Source: Denitromonas ohlonensis
GTDB taxonomy: Bacteria; Pseudomonadota; Gammaproteobacteria; Burkholderiales; Rhodocyclaceae
Direction of reading: 5' to 3'
Assembly: GCF_007625205.1 (NCBI RefSeq)
Contig: NZ_VMNI01000018.1
Span: 1 to 45,572 of the forward strand
DNA: 45,572 nucleotides
A program made the translations under genes and the position numbers. Below, in pieces: positions 18,749-29,197 of this stretch. The notes under the pieces are model-generated. The model saw nothing but the letters and a program-made list of their open reading frames with translations. It was not told where the DNA came from and ran no database searches. Position 1 is the stretch's first letter, and every line of letters starts with the position of its first letter.

Positions 18749-20674
18749 TCAGGCGATGCGCTCGGCCACAAACCGGACTGCTTCATCAACCGTCATGTCT
18801 GAGGTTTCAACAAGCACTGCGTCCGGCAGTTTTTTCAAAGGGGCCACACTTCGCGCCGCGTCTCGCGCATCACGCTCGGAAAGCTCCTGAGAAAGACTGT
18901 CAATGTTAGCAGGCAAACCCTTTTCCATCAACTGCTTATAGCGCCGTTGTGCCCGCGCCTCGACCGAAGCGGTCAGAAAGAATTTGCTGGATGCATCCGG
19001 AAAAATCACCGACCCCATATCGCGCCCTTCCGCCACAAGGCCTGGCGCTTGGCGATAGGCGCGCTGGCGCTCCAGCAGGGCATCGCGCACCGCCGGAATG
19101 GCGGCCACTTTGGAGGCCATGGCGGCGCATTCTTCACTACGGATCGCGTCGGTCACATCCGCACCCGAGAGCAGGATTTTCCCGCCCACGAACTCGGCCG
19201 GCAGGGCCTCTGCCACCGCCGCGATTGCTGCGTCGTCAGTCACACCACCGCGAATCGTCGCCAGCGCCACCAAGCGATAGAGCGAACCGCTGTCGAGATA
19301 GTGGTAACCCAGCGACTCGGCCACGCGCGCCGCGACCGTCCCCTTGCCCGACGCCGATGGGCCATCAATGGCAACGACAGGGACGGGCAAAGCAATCCTG
19401 CGATAGGCGTCGAAATAGCCAGGAAAGGTTTTGTTCACGCAGGCCGGGTCATTGATGGTGACGCCGGTGCCCGCCAAGGTGACCAGCGAGAAACACATCG
19501 CCATGCGATGGTCGTCGTAGGTGTCGATGGCGGCATGGCGCAGCGTCTGCGGTGGCGTGACGCGCAGCGCGTCGTCGAATTCCTCGACCTCGACACCGAT
19601 CTTGCGCAACTCGGTGGCCATCGCGGCAATCCGGTCGGTTTCCTTGACCCGCCAGCTGGCGATATTGCGCAAATGACACGGGCCATCGCAGCGCACCGCC
19701 ATCACCGCCAGCGTCATCGCGGCATCTGGGATGTGGTTGAGATCCATGTCGAAGGCTTTGAGTCGGCCGCTGGCAGGCGCACTCGCCTCGATCCAGTGCT
19801 CGCCCATGGTGATCTGCACGCCAAGCTGCTCAAGCGCTTCGGCAAAGCGCACATCGCCCTGAATGCTGTTGCGCCCCACCCCCTCGACACGCACCGGCCC
19901 GCCGCCCATCGCACCGGCAGCCAGGAAATACGAGGCCGACGAGGCATCGCCTTCGACGTGAATGTCACCCGGGCTGCGATAGCGCGCGCCGCCGGGCACG
20001 GTAAATCGCTGCCAGCCTTCACGCTCGACCTGCACGCCGAAACGCGCCATCAGATTCAAGGTGATCTCGATGTAAGGCTTGGAGATCAGTTCGCCAACGA
20101 CTTCAATATGGACGGCAACGCCAGTCAGCGGTGCGGCCATCAACAAGGCGGTCAGAAACTGGCTGGACACATCGCCACGCACCGACACGGTTCCGCCGGC
20201 GCAAATCGTCCCTTTGCCGATCGTCAGGGGTGGGTAGCCCGGGTTGCCGGTGTAGGTCACCGCGGCGCCCAGTTGCGACAAGCCATCCACCAGATCGCCG
20301 ATCGGCCGCTCGTGCATGCGTGCCACGCCCGACAGCCGGTAGTCGCCGCCCGACAAGGCCAGGGCAGCGGTCAAGGGACGAAACGCCGTGCCCGCATTGC
20401 CGAGAAACAAATCGGCGTCGGCCACCGGGAAGCGCCCGGCCACGCCGTCGACCACAAAGCAGTCAGCGCCCGCGTCGTGCTGCCACGGCACGCCCAGCGT
20501 GCGCAGCGCGTCGAGCATGCGCTCGGTATCGTCTGATTGCAGCAAGTCGTGCACTCGGGTCTGCCCGTCGGCCAGCGCAGCCAGCAGCAGCACCCGGTTG
20601 GAGATGCTTTTCGAGCCCGGCAGGCGAACCGTGCCCGCGGCCCGGATCATCGGGGCAAGATCAAGGGTTTCCAC
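18749..20674 (-). CDS. aroA-cmk: Fused 3-phosphoshikimate 1-carboxyvinyltransferase / cytidylate kinase
   Basis: 641 residues in one uninterrupted frame. Residues 1 to about 422 are EPSP synthase: [18 protein letters not shown] (phosphoshikimate site), [33 protein letters not shown] and the late [12 protein letters not shown]. Residues about 428-641 are cytidylate kinase, starting [20 protein letters not shown] (P-loop) and [15 protein letters not shown], and later [20 protein letters not shown]. The linker is only a few residues (ALPVP). aroA and cmk are adjacent separate genes in many proteobacteria, and the fusion removes the boundary. EPSP synthase feeds chorismate synthesis; Cmk phosphorylates CMP and dCMP. 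It sits 20 bases after tyrA and just before rpsA. Confidence 0.95.
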   Translation of the reverse strand: METLDLAPMIRAAGTVRLPGSKSISNRVLLLAALADGQTRVHDLLQSDDTERMLDALRTLGVPWQHDAGADCFVVDGVAGRFPVADADLFLGNAGTAFRPLTAALALSGGDYRLSGVARMHERPIGDLVDGLSQLGAAVTYTGNPGYPPLTIGKGTICAGGTVSVRGDVSSQFLTALLMAAPLTGVAVHIEVVGELISKPYIEITLNLMARFGVQVEREGWQRFTVPGGARYRSPGDIHVEGDASSASYFLAAGAMGGGPVRVEGVGRNSIQGDVRFAEALEQLGVQITMGEHWIEASAPASGRLKAFDMDLNHIPDAAMTLAVMAVRCDGPCHLRNIASWRVKETDRIAAMATELRKIGVEVEEFDDALRVTPPQTLRHAAIDTYDDHRMAMCFSLVTLAGTGVTINDPACVNKTFPGYFDAYRRIALPVPVVAIDGPSASGKGTVAARVAESLGYHYLDSGSLYRLVALATIRGGVTDDAAIAAVAEALPAEFVGGKILLSGADVTDAIRSEECAAMASKVAAIPAVRDALLERQRAYRQAPGLVAEGRDMGSVIFPDASSKFFLTASVEARAQRRYKQLMEKGLPANIDSLSQELSERDARDAARSVAPLKKLPDAVLVETSDMTVDEAVRFVAERIA

Positions 20675-20693
20675 GTTGCGACATCCGTATCAA

Positions 20694-21587
20694 TCAAGAA
20701 GGAAAGGTTTTCTCGGCCCAGCGGTTGCGCGCCTCGCGCGCCTCGCCAAACAGGGTTTCGAGACTGGCGCCATCGCCCGACATCAAGAGCGCGCGCAGAT
20801 AAGCCAGCTCGCCCAGATACTGATCGAGCTCGGCCGTGAGCGCGTGGCGATTGGCCATGCAGATGTCCCGCCACATTTCAGGGTGGCTGCCGGCAATGCG
20901 GGTGAAATCACGAAAGCCACTCGCGGCAAAACTGAAGAGCTGTTCGGCATTGGCACGCCCGGCCAGATCATGCACCAGGCCAAAGGCCAGCAAATGCGGC
21001 AGATGGCTGACCGCGGCAAATACGCGATCGTGGTCTTGCGGGCTCATCTCACGCAACGACGCACCGCAAGCGGCCCAGACTGCACGCACCCGCGCCACCG
21101 CCGCCGGATCATTCTCTGGCAAGGGCGTGACAACGACATTGCGCCCACGATAGAGCGTCGAAAACGCCGCGTCGGCACCACTTTTTTCAGCACCCGCAAT
21201 CGGATGCGCAGGCACCACATGCGACAGGTGAGCGTCCAGATGCGCGTAAATAGCCTCGATCACATCGCGCTTGGTGCTGCCGGCATCAGTCACAATAGTG
21301 CCGGGCGCCAGATGCGGCGCCATGGCCGCCATCACCGCATTGGCCTGACCGACCGGCATGGCCAGAAGCACGAAGTCGGCGCCGCTCAGGGCCGTTGCCC
21401 AATCCAGCGCGACTTCATCAATCACGCCGAGCGTTTTCGCACGCTCCAGCGAGGCTTGCGTGCGCCCGACACCGACCACCCGCTCCACCATTCCGGCCGA
21501 CTTCAAGGCCAGCGCAAACGAGCCGCCGATCAGGCCGACGCCGCACACCACCAGCCGTCGAATCGGCGCCTCTGGCAATACATCCAT
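20694..21587 (-). CDS. tyrA: Prephenate dehydrogenase
   Basis: 297 residues from ATG 21587, whose first base is the last base of the hisC stop (TGATG). The longer upstream frame only passes through hisC. A Rossmann motif opens the protein: RRLVVCGVGLIGGSFALALK. The catalytic-region signatures are GSTKRDVIEAI, the conserved His in HVVPAHPIAGAEKSG, and AAVSHLPHLLAFGLV. It oxidatively decarboxylates prephenate (or arogenate) to the tyrosine precursor. No ACT domain is attached. It belongs to the gyrA-serC-pheA-hisC-tyrA-aroA/cmk transcript. Confidence 0.94.
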   Translation of the reverse strand: MDVLPEAPIRRLVVCGVGLIGGSFALALKSAGMVERVVGVGRTQASLERAKTLGVIDEVALDWATALSGADFVLLAMPVGQANAVMAAMAPHLAPGTIVTDAGSTKRDVIEAIYAHLDAHLSHVVPAHPIAGAEKSGADAAFSTLYRGRNVVVTPLPENDPAAVARVRAVWAACGASLREMSPQDHDRVFAAVSHLPHLLAFGLVHDLAGRANAEQLFSFAASGFRDFTRIAGSHPEMWRDICMANRHALTAELDQYLGELAYLRALLMSGDGASLETLFGEAREARNRWAEKTFPS

Positions 21588-22684
21588 CAGCTCAGTGCCT
21601 GCTGCAAGGCCGAGATGAATCGGGCGTTTTCTTCGGGCAGACCAATCGATACCCTGAGCCATTGCGGCATGCCATAGCCGGCGATCGGGCGGACGATCAC
21701 GCCTTGCGCCAGCAGCTTGCGGTTGATCGCATCGCCATCCCCCACCTTGACCGTGACAAAGTTGCCCCAGGACGGAATCCATTCCAGCGACATGGCGCGG
21801 AACGCGTCGGTCAATTGCGCCATGCCCCGACGGTTGAGGGCCGCACTCTTGGCCAGAAACTCTTCATCCGCCAGCGCGGCGGTCGCGGCCGCCAAAGCCA
21901 GGCTATTGACGTTGAACGGCTGACGCACCCGGTTGAGCAGATCAATCACGCTCGGGTGCGCCAAGCCATACCCGACCCGCAAACCAGCCAGCCCATACGC
22001 CTTTGAGAAGGTGCGCGACACCAGCAGATTCGGGAAACGCGCCAGCCAGCCGATGGCATCGTAGCGATCGTCGTCTGACAGGTATTCAGTGTAGGCCTCG
22101 TCGAGCACCACCAGCACCCGCTCAGGGATCTTCTCGAGGAAGGCCTCGATCTGCGGCCCTGGCAGGAAAGTGCCAGTCGGATTGTTGGGGTTGGCGATGA
22201 AGATCACGCCAGTTTTGTCGGTCACGGCGGCCGCCATGGCGTCGAGATCGTGGCCGAAATCCTTGGCGGGCACGGCGACGGGCTTTCCGCCGACCGCCAT
22301 CGTCGCCAAGGGATAGACCGCAAACGCATGTTCGGAGAACACCGCTTCCGAGCCCGGCGTCAGGAAAGTGCGTGCCACCAGCTCAAGCACGTCATTCGAG
22401 CCGTTGCCCAGCACAATGCCGCTCATCGGCACGCCAGTGCGTTCCGACAACGCGGCCTTCAGCGCGAAGCCATTGCCGTCCGGGTAGCGGGCCAGCTCGA
22501 GGAGCGCCCGCGCAATGGCCTCTTTGGCCATCGGACTGATGCCGAGCGGGTTCTCGTTCGAGGCGAGCTTGACGATGCTCGCCTCGACCAAGCCCATCTC
22601 GCGCGCCAGCTCGGAAATCGGCTTGCCCGGTTGATAGGGAGAAATGGCCCGAATGTAGTCCGGCGCCCGATCGGCGATTGGCAT
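21587..22684 (-). CDS. hisC: Histidinol-phosphate / aromatic aminotransferase
   Basis: 365 residues, fold-type I PLP aminotransferase. Features: SNENPLGISPMAKEAI near the N-terminus, GNGSNDVLELVARTFL, NPNNPTGTFL, VVLDEAYTEYLSDD and the PLP lysine in LLVSRTFSKAYGLAGLRVGY. The family makes histidinol phosphate, but a copy between pheA and tyrA probably works on phenylpyruvate, hydroxyphenylpyruvate or prephenate. Dual use is possible, since no other hisC is visible here. It lies 59 bases after pheA. Confidence 0.9.
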   Translation of the reverse strand: MPIADRAPDYIRAISPYQPGKPISELAREMGLVEASIVKLASNENPLGISPMAKEAIARALLELARYPDGNGFALKAALSERTGVPMSGIVLGNGSNDVLELVARTFLTPGSEAVFSEHAFAVYPLATMAVGGKPVAVPAKDFGHDLDAMAAAVTDKTGVIFIANPNNPTGTFLPGPQIEAFLEKIPERVLVVLDEAYTEYLSDDDRYDAIGWLARFPNLLVSRTFSKAYGLAGLRVGYGLAHPSVIDLLNRVRQPFNVNSLALAAATAALADEEFLAKSAALNRRGMAQLTDAFRAMSLEWIPSWGNFVTVKVGDGDAINRKLLAQGVIVRPIAGYGMPQWLRVSIGLPEENARFISALQQALS

Positions 22685-22743
22685 GACGACGTCTCCTGAA
22701 TAGTGCTTTTCTTGTTTGTGTTTGTCCTGCTGCGCCTCGGCCT

Positions 22744-23826
22744 TCAGAGCGCGGCCACCGGGTAGGAACCCAGCACCTTCACGAAGCTCGCGTTGCGCTC
22801 GAGATCGGCCAGGGCTGCGACCACTTTCGCCTCACTCTGGTGGCCTTCAAAGTCGATGTAATAGACGTATTCCCACAGGCCAGAACGCGCCGGACGCGAT
22901 TGCAGCTTGCTCATGCTCACCCCATGCTCGGCCAGCGGCTGAAGCAGGCGGTGCATGGCGCCGGCGCGGTTGGGCGTCGAGCACACCAGCGAGGTTTTGT
23001 CCTTGCCGGACGGACCCGCGTCATGCTGGCAGATCACTAGGAAGCGCGTGGTGTTATTCGGGTCGTCTTCGATATTGCCGGCCAGAATGTTCAGACCATA
23101 CAGTTCGGCCGCGGCTTCGCCGGCAATGGCCACCGACTCGGGGTCTTCCGCCGCCAGCCGCGCCGCTTCGGCATTGCTGGCCACGGGCACACGCGGCAAC
23201 GAGGGCAGATTGCGGTTCAGCCACTCCTGACACTGCGCCAGGCTCTGCGCATGCGAATAGACTCGCCGCGCTGCGCCCAGGCCGTCGGCCTTGGACATGA
23301 GGTGCTGGTGAATGCGCAGCTTGACCTCGCCGCAGATCTTGAGCGGGTTAAGCAACAGCAGGTCGAGCGTGCGGCCGATGGCCCCTTCGGTGGAATTCTC
23401 GACCGGCACCACGCCGTAGTCGACACTGCCGGCTTCAACCGAGCGGAACACATCATCGATAGCGAGCATGGGCATGAAGGTGGGCGCGCTACCAAAGTGC
23501 TTTCGCGAGGCGCTTTCCGAGAAGGTGCCCGCGGGGCCGAGATAGGCCACCTTGAGCGGCTGCTCGAGCGCCAGACAGGCTGACATCAGCTCACGGAAAA
23601 TCCGCTGAACCGCGGTCGACGGCAAGGGCCCGGGATTTTCGTCGGCAAGGCGTCGCAACACCTGAGCTTCGCGCTCGGGGCGATAGATATTGCCCTGCTT
23701 GATCTCACCCACCCGCTGGGCCAGCTTGCCGCGGCGCGAGATGCTGGCCAGCAATGCGTCGTCGATCGCGTCGATTTCGTTGCGCAGTTTGAGCAGTTCC
23801 TGCTCTTCGCTCATCCCTTCAGCCAT
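22744..23826 (-). CDS. pheA: Chorismate mutase / prephenate dehydratase (P-protein)
   Basis: 360 residues from ATG 23826, overlapping the serC stop as TGATG. Residues 1 to about 95 are an AroQ-type chorismate mutase (LLKLRNEIDAIDDALLASIS). The prephenate dehydratase domain follows, starting VAYLGPAGTFSESASRKHFG with the motifs YGVVPVENSTEGAIGRTLDL and NTTRFLVI. A C-terminal ACT domain (about 275-360) contains TSLVCSTPNRAGAMHRLLQP and the Phe-binding SRPARSGLWEYVYYIDFEGH, so feedback inhibition by phenylalanine is expected. Confidence 0.95.
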   Translation of the reverse strand: MAEGMSEEQELLKLRNEIDAIDDALLASISRRGKLAQRVGEIKQGNIYRPEREAQVLRRLADENPGPLPSTAVQRIFRELMSACLALEQPLKVAYLGPAGTFSESASRKHFGSAPTFMPMLAIDDVFRSVEAGSVDYGVVPVENSTEGAIGRTLDLLLLNPLKICGEVKLRIHQHLMSKADGLGAARRVYSHAQSLAQCQEWLNRNLPSLPRVPVASNAEAARLAAEDPESVAIAGEAAAELYGLNILAGNIEDDPNNTTRFLVICQHDAGPSGKDKTSLVCSTPNRAGAMHRLLQPLAEHGVSMSKLQSRPARSGLWEYVYYIDFEGHQSEAKVVAALADLERNASFVKVLGSYPVAAL

Positions 23827-24923
23827 CACCCGTTCCGCCTTTCAAAGTCCCGCATGAACTCGACCAACGCTTCGACGCCGGCCATCGGCATCGCGTTATA
23901 AATGGAGGCACGCATGCCACCGACTGATTTATGCCCTTTCAACTGCACCAGACCGGCGGCCGAGCTTTGCTCGAGAAACGCGGCATTGCGCGACTCGTCG
24001 GCCAGGAAAAACGGGACATTCATGCGCGAGCGATAGCGCGGGTCAATACGGTTCTGGTAGAAGCTGCTCTGATCGATGAAGCCATAGAGCCGATCAGCCT
24101 TCTGGATATTGATCGCCTCGATGGCCTCGACACCGCCCTGGGCGCGCAGCCACTGGAAGACCAGCCCGGCGATGTAGATCGCGTAAGTCGGCGGTGTGTT
24201 GTACATGGAGTTGTTGTCGGCCACCAGCTTGTAATCAAAGGCCGACGGGCAATCCTTGTGGGCACGGCCGAGCAGATCCTCGCGCACGATGACGATGGTC
24301 AGCCCGGCTGGCCCGATGTTTTTCTGCGCACCGCCAAACAGCACGCCGTAGCGCGACACGTCCACCTTGCGCGACAGGATGTGCGACGACACGTCAGCCA
24401 CCACCGGTACCTCGCCGCGGCCGATGGTGCGCAGATCGGGGTCGAAGCCGAACTCGACACCATCGATGGTTTCGTTGGTGCACACAAACAGATAGGCGGG
24501 GTCGTCCGACAGGCGCCAGTCGCTCAGGGCGGGCACGGTGTTGTAAGCGCCGGCTTCGGTCGCCGCCGCGATGTTCACATCACAATAGCGCCGCGCCTCT
24601 TTCTGAGATTTGGCCGACCAGGAACCGGTCACCACGTAGTCGGCGCCGGCTTTGTCGCCAAGCAGGTTCATCGGCACCAGCGCATTTTCGGCAATCGCGC
24701 CGCCCTGCATGAACAGGATGCGATAATTCGATGGCACCGCCAGCAGCTCGCGCAGATCGGCTTCGGCCTGATCGTAGATCGATTGAAAGGCCGGGCTGCG
24801 ATGGCTCATTTCCATCACGCTCACGCCCGTGCCGTGCCAGTCAAGCATTTCTTCGGCCGCGCGACGCAACACAGACTCGGGCAGCGCCGCCGGACCGGCG
24901 CTGAAATTGAACACGCGGGACAT
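23826..24923 (-). CDS. serC: Phosphoserine aminotransferase
   Basis: 365 residues from ATG 24923; GTG 24926 would add one residue. The stop of gyrA and this ATG share a base (TGATG), with GGAG about 10 bases upstream. Signatures: [20 protein letters not shown] at the start, [37 protein letters not shown] and the PLP lysine in [13 protein letters not shown]. It makes 3-phosphoserine for serine and also serves pyridoxal phosphate synthesis. gyrA-serC-pheA order is common in betaproteobacteria. Confidence 0.96.
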   Translation of the reverse strand: MSRVFNFSAGPAALPESVLRRAAEEMLDWHGTGVSVMEMSHRSPAFQSIYDQAEADLRELLAVPSNYRILFMQGGAIAENALVPMNLLGDKAGADYVVTGSWSAKSQKEARRYCDVNIAAATEAGAYNTVPALSDWRLSDDPAYLFVCTNETIDGVEFGFDPDLRTIGRGEVPVVADVSSHILSRKVDVSRYGVLFGGAQKNIGPAGLTIVIVREDLLGRAHKDCPSAFDYKLVADNNSMYNTPPTYAIYIAGLVFQWLRAQGGVEAIEAINIQKADRLYGFIDQSSFYQNRIDPRYRSRMNVPFFLADESRNAAFLEQSSAAGLVQLKGHKSVGGMRASIYNAMPMAGVEALVEFMRDFERRNG

Positions 24924-27598
24924 CACTCTGCTCCGTCTGCGCCGTCTTCCGATGGGGCCTCGGCGGCCCCGTCCGTCTCGGTCGGCGCATCCACTGCTGC
25001 TGCGGCGCCCTCGACTCTCTCGGTCACGTCCAAGGCTTCATCGAAAAACGCATCGTCATCTTCGGTTTCAGCCACCGGTTCGATACCCGCCAGATAGGTG
25101 CCATCGTCGAGCGAGATCAGCGTCACGCCCTGGGTCGAACGGCCCATCTCGCGAATATGCTCGACCTTGGTGCGAATCAGCACGCCACCAGTGGAGATCA
25201 GCATGATCTCATTCTCAGGCTTGACCAGCACGGCGCCGACCAGCTTGCCATTGCGTTCGGAAGACTGGATGGCGATCATGCCCTTGGTGCCGCGACCATG
25301 GCGGGTGTATTCGCCGATCGGGGTGCGTTTGCCGTAGCCATTGACCGTAGCGGTGAGCACCGACCAGCTTTCGTCGTCGGCCACCAGCATGCTGATCACC
25401 TGCTGACCCGACTCGAGCATCATGCCGCGCACACCGCGCGCCGTGCGGCCCATCGGGCGCACATCCGTTTCGGCAAAACGCACCGCCTTGCCGGCATCGG
25501 AGAACAGCATCACATCGCACTGGCCATCGGTAATCGACACGCCGATGAGGTAATCATCCTCGTCCAGCCCGACCGCGATGATGCCGGCCTTGCGCGGATT
25601 GGAGAAGTCGGACAGCGGCGTTTTCTTGACCGTACCGCGCGAGGTCGCCATGAAGACGAAGTGGTCCTCATCAAAGGCTTTGACCGGCAACACGGCGGTG
25701 ATCTTCTCGCCCTCGAACAGCGGGAACAGGTTCACGATCGGCTTGCCGCGCGAGTTGCGCGTGCCTTCGGGCACCTCGTACACCTTCAGCCAGTAAGCGC
25801 GGCCGCGGTTCGAGAAGCACATGATCGTATCGTGGGTGTTGGCTACGAACAGGCGGTCGATGAAATCATCGTCCTTCATGGCCGTAGCCTGCTTGCCCCG
25901 ACCGCCGCGCCGCTGGGCCCGGTAGTCGGCCAGACGCTGGCGTTTGAAGTAGCCGGTGTGCGACAAGGTCACCACCATGTCTTCGGGCGCGATCAGGTCT
26001 TCTATATTGATATCGGAGGTGTCCATGACGACCTCCGAGCGGCGCTCGTCGCCGTATTGTTCGCGCACCGCCGCCAATTCTTCCGCGATGATGCTGGTCA
26101 CACGCTCGGGCCGCGCCAGGATGTCGAGGAGGTCGGAGATGGTTTCCATCACCTCGCGGTACTCCGACAGAATCTTGTCCTGCTCCAGACCGGTCAGCCG
26201 CTGCAGGCGCAGTTCAAGAATGGCTTGCGCCTGCGCATCGGACATGCGGTAGCCATTGTCCTGCAAGCCAAATTCTGGCGGCAGACCGGCCGGGCGGAAA
26301 CTGTCGCGATCGGCCACGGCACGTGCCAGCATCTCTTCGACCAGCGGCGAGCGCCAGATGCGGGTCATCAGGCCCTGCTTGGCTTCGGCCGGCGTCGGCG
26401 CCGCCTTGATCAGCGCGATCACCTCGTCCACGTTCGACAACGCAACCGCCAAACCCTCGAGCACATGGCCGCGTTCGCGGGCCTTGCGCAGTTCGTAAAT
26501 GGTGCGACGCGTGACCACTTCGCGACGGTGCTGCAAGAAGCAATCGAGCAGCTGATGCAGGTTCAGCACTTTCGGGCGGCCATCAACCAGCGCCACCATG
26601 TTCATGCCGAAGGTGTCCTGAAGCTGCGTTTGCTTGAACAGGTTGTTGAGCACCACCTCGGGCACTTCGCCACGCTTGAGCTCGATCACCACGCGCATGC
26701 CGGACTTGTCCGACTCGTCGCGGATCTCGGAGATGCCTTCGATCTTTTTCTCGTTGACCAGCTCGGCGATCCGCTCAAGCACCGAGCGCTTGTTCACCTG
26801 GTACGGCATCTCGTCGACGATGATCGACTGGCGATTGCCGCGCTCAAGGTCTTCAAAGTGCGTCCGCGCGCGCATCACCACCCGGCCGCGGCCGGTGCGG
26901 TAACCATCATGCACACCGGAAAGACCGTAAATCAGGGCCGCCGTCGGGAAGTCGGGCGCCTTGACGATCTTGATCAGTTCTTCAATATCGGTGTCCGGCT
27001 CATTCAGCAACAACAAGCAGGCGTCGATCACCTCGCGCAGGTTGTGCGGCGGAATGTTGGTCGCCATACCCACGGCGATACCCGACGAACCATTGATCAG
27101 CAGATTCGGGATCCGCGCGGGCAGCACCGCCGGCTCGCGTTCCTTGCCATCGTAGTTGGGGACGAAATTGACCGTCTCTTTATCGATATCCGACAGCAAC
27201 TCGCTGGCCACACGCGCCTGGCGGCACTCGGTATAACGCATCGCCGCCGCATTGTCGCCGTCGATGGAGCCGAAGTTGCCCTGACCATCGACCAGCATGT
27301 AGCGCAGTGAAAAATTCTGCGCCATGCGCACCAGCGTGTCGTAAATGGCCGAGTCGCCGTGCGGGTGATACTTACCCATCACCTCACCCACCACCCGCGC
27401 ACACTTCACATAGGGCCGGTTCCACGCATTATTGGCCTCGTGCATGGCAAACAGCACACGCCGGTGCACCGGCTTGAGACCGTCCCTTGCGTCCGGCAAC
27501 GCCCGCCCCACGATCACGCTCATCGCGTAATCGAGGTAGGCATGACGCATCTCTTCCTCAAGGCTGATCGGAAGGGTCTCTTTTGCGAATTGATCCAT
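24923..27598 (-). CDS. gyrA: DNA gyrase subunit A
   Basis: 891 residues from ATG 27598 ([20 protein letters not shown]); an ATG 33 bases upstream is less likely because the MDQFAKE start is the conserved one. The breakage-reunion domain carries the catalytic tyrosine in [15 protein letters not shown]. The quinolone-resistance region reads [20 protein letters not shown], with the Ser and Asp of the susceptible type. The C-terminal half has the beta-pinwheel repeats with the GyrA box QRRGGRGKQ. The last 50 residues are an acidic tail rich in A, E and D, which in E. coli tunes supercoiling. It heads the serC-pheA-hisC-tyrA transcript. Confidence 0.98.
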   Translation of the reverse strand: MDQFAKETLPISLEEEMRHAYLDYAMSVIVGRALPDARDGLKPVHRRVLFAMHEANNAWNRPYVKCARVVGEVMGKYHPHGDSAIYDTLVRMAQNFSLRYMLVDGQGNFGSIDGDNAAAMRYTECRQARVASELLSDIDKETVNFVPNYDGKEREPAVLPARIPNLLINGSSGIAVGMATNIPPHNLREVIDACLLLLNEPDTDIEELIKIVKAPDFPTAALIYGLSGVHDGYRTGRGRVVMRARTHFEDLERGNRQSIIVDEMPYQVNKRSVLERIAELVNEKKIEGISEIRDESDKSGMRVVIELKRGEVPEVVLNNLFKQTQLQDTFGMNMVALVDGRPKVLNLHQLLDCFLQHRREVVTRRTIYELRKARERGHVLEGLAVALSNVDEVIALIKAAPTPAEAKQGLMTRIWRSPLVEEMLARAVADRDSFRPAGLPPEFGLQDNGYRMSDAQAQAILELRLQRLTGLEQDKILSEYREVMETISDLLDILARPERVTSIIAEELAAVREQYGDERRSEVVMDTSDINIEDLIAPEDMVVTLSHTGYFKRQRLADYRAQRRGGRGKQATAMKDDDFIDRLFVANTHDTIMCFSNRGRAYWLKVYEVPEGTRNSRGKPIVNLFPLFEGEKITAVLPVKAFDEDHFVFMATSRGTVKKTPLSDFSNPRKAGIIAVGLDEDDYLIGVSITDGQCDVMLFSDAGKAVRFAETDVRPMGRTARGVRGMMLESGQQVISMLVADDESWSVLTATVNGYGKRTPIGEYTRHGRGTKGMIAIQSSERNGKLVGAVLVKPENEIMLISTGGVLIRTKVEHIREMGRSTQGVTLISLDDGTYLAGIEPVAETEDDDAFFDEALDVTERVEGAAAAVDAPTETDGAAEAPSEDGADGAE

Positions 27599-27745
27599 GG
27601 CTGTCAGCGGGCCTGAAAAGGCGGCATTCAAAAGAGGGAAATCTTACCACGTCGCGCCCCGCCTTCTCCCCCTCTGACAGCGACGTCACACCACCTCAGA
27701 GCACAGACCCCCAACACGACCACACCCCGGCGCGCCGCGCCCGAC

Positions 27746-27774
27746 TTGATCTTTATCGAACGCCGGGCTTGAAT
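27746..27774 (+). promoter_or_regulatory. Possible sigma-70-like promoter upstream of mtaD
   Basis: TTGATC (27746-27751) and TTGAAT (27769-27774) have a 17-base spacer in the 180-base divergent gap between gyrA and mtaD. The -35 fits well and the -10 has four of six consensus bases. No other clear signal is seen in 27632-27812 apart from a possible TAAGAT -10 for gyrA on the minus strand at 27641-27646. Confidence 0.35.
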
Positions 27775-27812
27775 GCCACCTCCACTTATCAATCCCTGAG
27801 CGAACAGACGCC

Positions 27813-29138
27813 ATGAGCGAACAGGTCGACCTGCTGATCAGCGCCCGCTGGGTAATCCCCGTCGATGCCTCCGACGCCACGCTGGAACATCACAGCGTCG
27901 CAGTACACAAGGGGCGCATCGTCGCCGTCCTGCCCAGCAATATCGCGCGGGAGCGTTACCACGCCACCACCGAAACCCGCCTGCCCGATCATGTACTCAT
28001 CCCGGGCCTGATCAACCTGCACACGCACGCCGCCATGACGCTCATGCGCGGCATTGCCGACGACCTGCCTCTGATGACCTGGCTGCAAACGGCGATCTGG
28101 CCCACCGAGGCCAAACACGTCAGCCCGGCCTTCGTGCGCGACGGCACCCTGCTGGCCGCGGCAGAGATGCTGCGCGGCGGCATCACCACCTGCAATGAAA
28201 TGTACTTCTACCCCGACGCTGCGGCCGCCTCCTTCGACGCCCTGGGCATGCGCTGCGTCATCGGCATTACCGCCATCGACTTCCCAACCTCCTACGCCGC
28301 CAGCGCCGACGAATACCTCAGCAAAGGACTCGCTGCGCGCGACGCCTGGCGAGGCAACCCGCTGGTGCGATTCGCTTTGGCTCCCCACGCCCCCTACACC
28401 GTCTCCGACGCCACCTTTTCGCGCATCGTCAGCCTGTCCAACGAACTGGACCTGCCGATTCATATTCACATTCACGAAACTGCACAGGAAATCGAAGACA
28501 GCCTCAAACAATACGGCGAACGTCCGCTCGAACGCCTGGCCCGCCTCGGCTTGGTCGAAAGCCAACTCATCGGCGTCCATGCTGTGCATCTCACGCCGAG
28601 CGAAATCGAGACACTCGCGCGACACGGTTGCGCCCTCGCGCACTGCCCCACCTCCAATATGAAGCTCGCCTCCGGCATCGCCCCGGTGGCCACCGCACTC
28701 GCCCACGGCATTCCGATCGGGCTGGGCACCGACGGCGCCGCCAGCAACAACCGGCTCGACATCTTCCAGGAAATGCGCATGGCCGCGCTGCTCGCCAAAG
28801 TCAGCACACAGGACGCCGCCGTCATCCCAGCAAAAACCGCCTTGCGCATGGCGACACACCATGGCGCCAAGGCTCTGGGGCAGGAAAACGACATCGGCAG
28901 CATCGAAGTTGGCAAGTGGGCCGACCTCTGCGCCGTCGATCTGTCACCATTTGAAACACAACCCTGCTTTGACCCCGCCTCACATCTTGTATATTGCGCA
29001 GGCCGCGAACATGTGTCGGACGTCTGGATTGCTGGACAGGCGCGTGTTTCCAATAAACAAGTGTTGCAAAAAGCAGACAATGAATTGCTTGGCGTTGCAC
29101 GCGTATGGCAGAATAAGGTCGGTAGTCGTTTCGACTAG
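27813..29138 (+). CDS. mtaD: 5-methylthioadenosine / S-adenosylhomocysteine deaminase (TRZ/ATZ family)
   Basis: 441 residues, an amidohydrolase fold. Metal ligands are in VLIPGLINLHTHAAMTLMRG (HxH), later in LPIHIHIHETAQEIED and GVHAVHLT, and the catalytic Asp in IGLGTDGAASNNRLDIFQEM. This motif set fits the MtaD/SsnA group that deaminates methylthioadenosine or SAH to inosine forms. The downstream methyltransferase gene ubiG, which produces SAH, fits such a role, though substrate cannot be fixed by eye. It is divergent from gyrA. Confidence 0.85.
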   Translation: MSEQVDLLISARWVIPVDASDATLEHHSVAVHKGRIVAVLPSNIARERYHATTETRLPDHVLIPGLINLHTHAAMTLMRGIADDLPLMTWLQTAIWPTEAKHVSPAFVRDGTLLAAAEMLRGGITTCNEMYFYPDAAAASFDALGMRCVIGITAIDFPTSYAASADEYLSKGLAARDAWRGNPLVRFALAPHAPYTVSDATFSRIVSLSNELDLPIHIHIHETAQEIEDSLKQYGERPLERLARLGLVESQLIGVHAVHLTPSEIETLARHGCALAHCPTSNMKLASGIAPVATALAHGIPIGLGTDGAASNNRLDIFQEMRMAALLAKVSTQDAAVIPAKTALRMATHHGAKALGQENDIGSIEVGKWADLCAVDLSPFETQPCFDPASHLVYCAGREHVSDVWIAGQARVSNKQVLQKADNELLGVARVWQNKVGSRFD

Positions 29139-29197
29139 TACCGCGACAAAGACCGCGGAACTTTCACCGTTCAACCTTGCCCTGTGACGAGGAACAT

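Noticed and set aside
21588-21782. An N-terminal extension of tyrA
   Set aside because: The extra 65 residues lie entirely in hisC in another frame and have no sequence character; the ATG overlapping the hisC stop directly precedes the Rossmann motif.
25157-27310. A 717-codon open frame on the plus strand opposite gyrA
   Set aside because: It is the antisense shadow of a clear gyrA gene in G+C-rich DNA; the translation is rich in His, Arg and Gln with no recognisable domain and no ribosome site.
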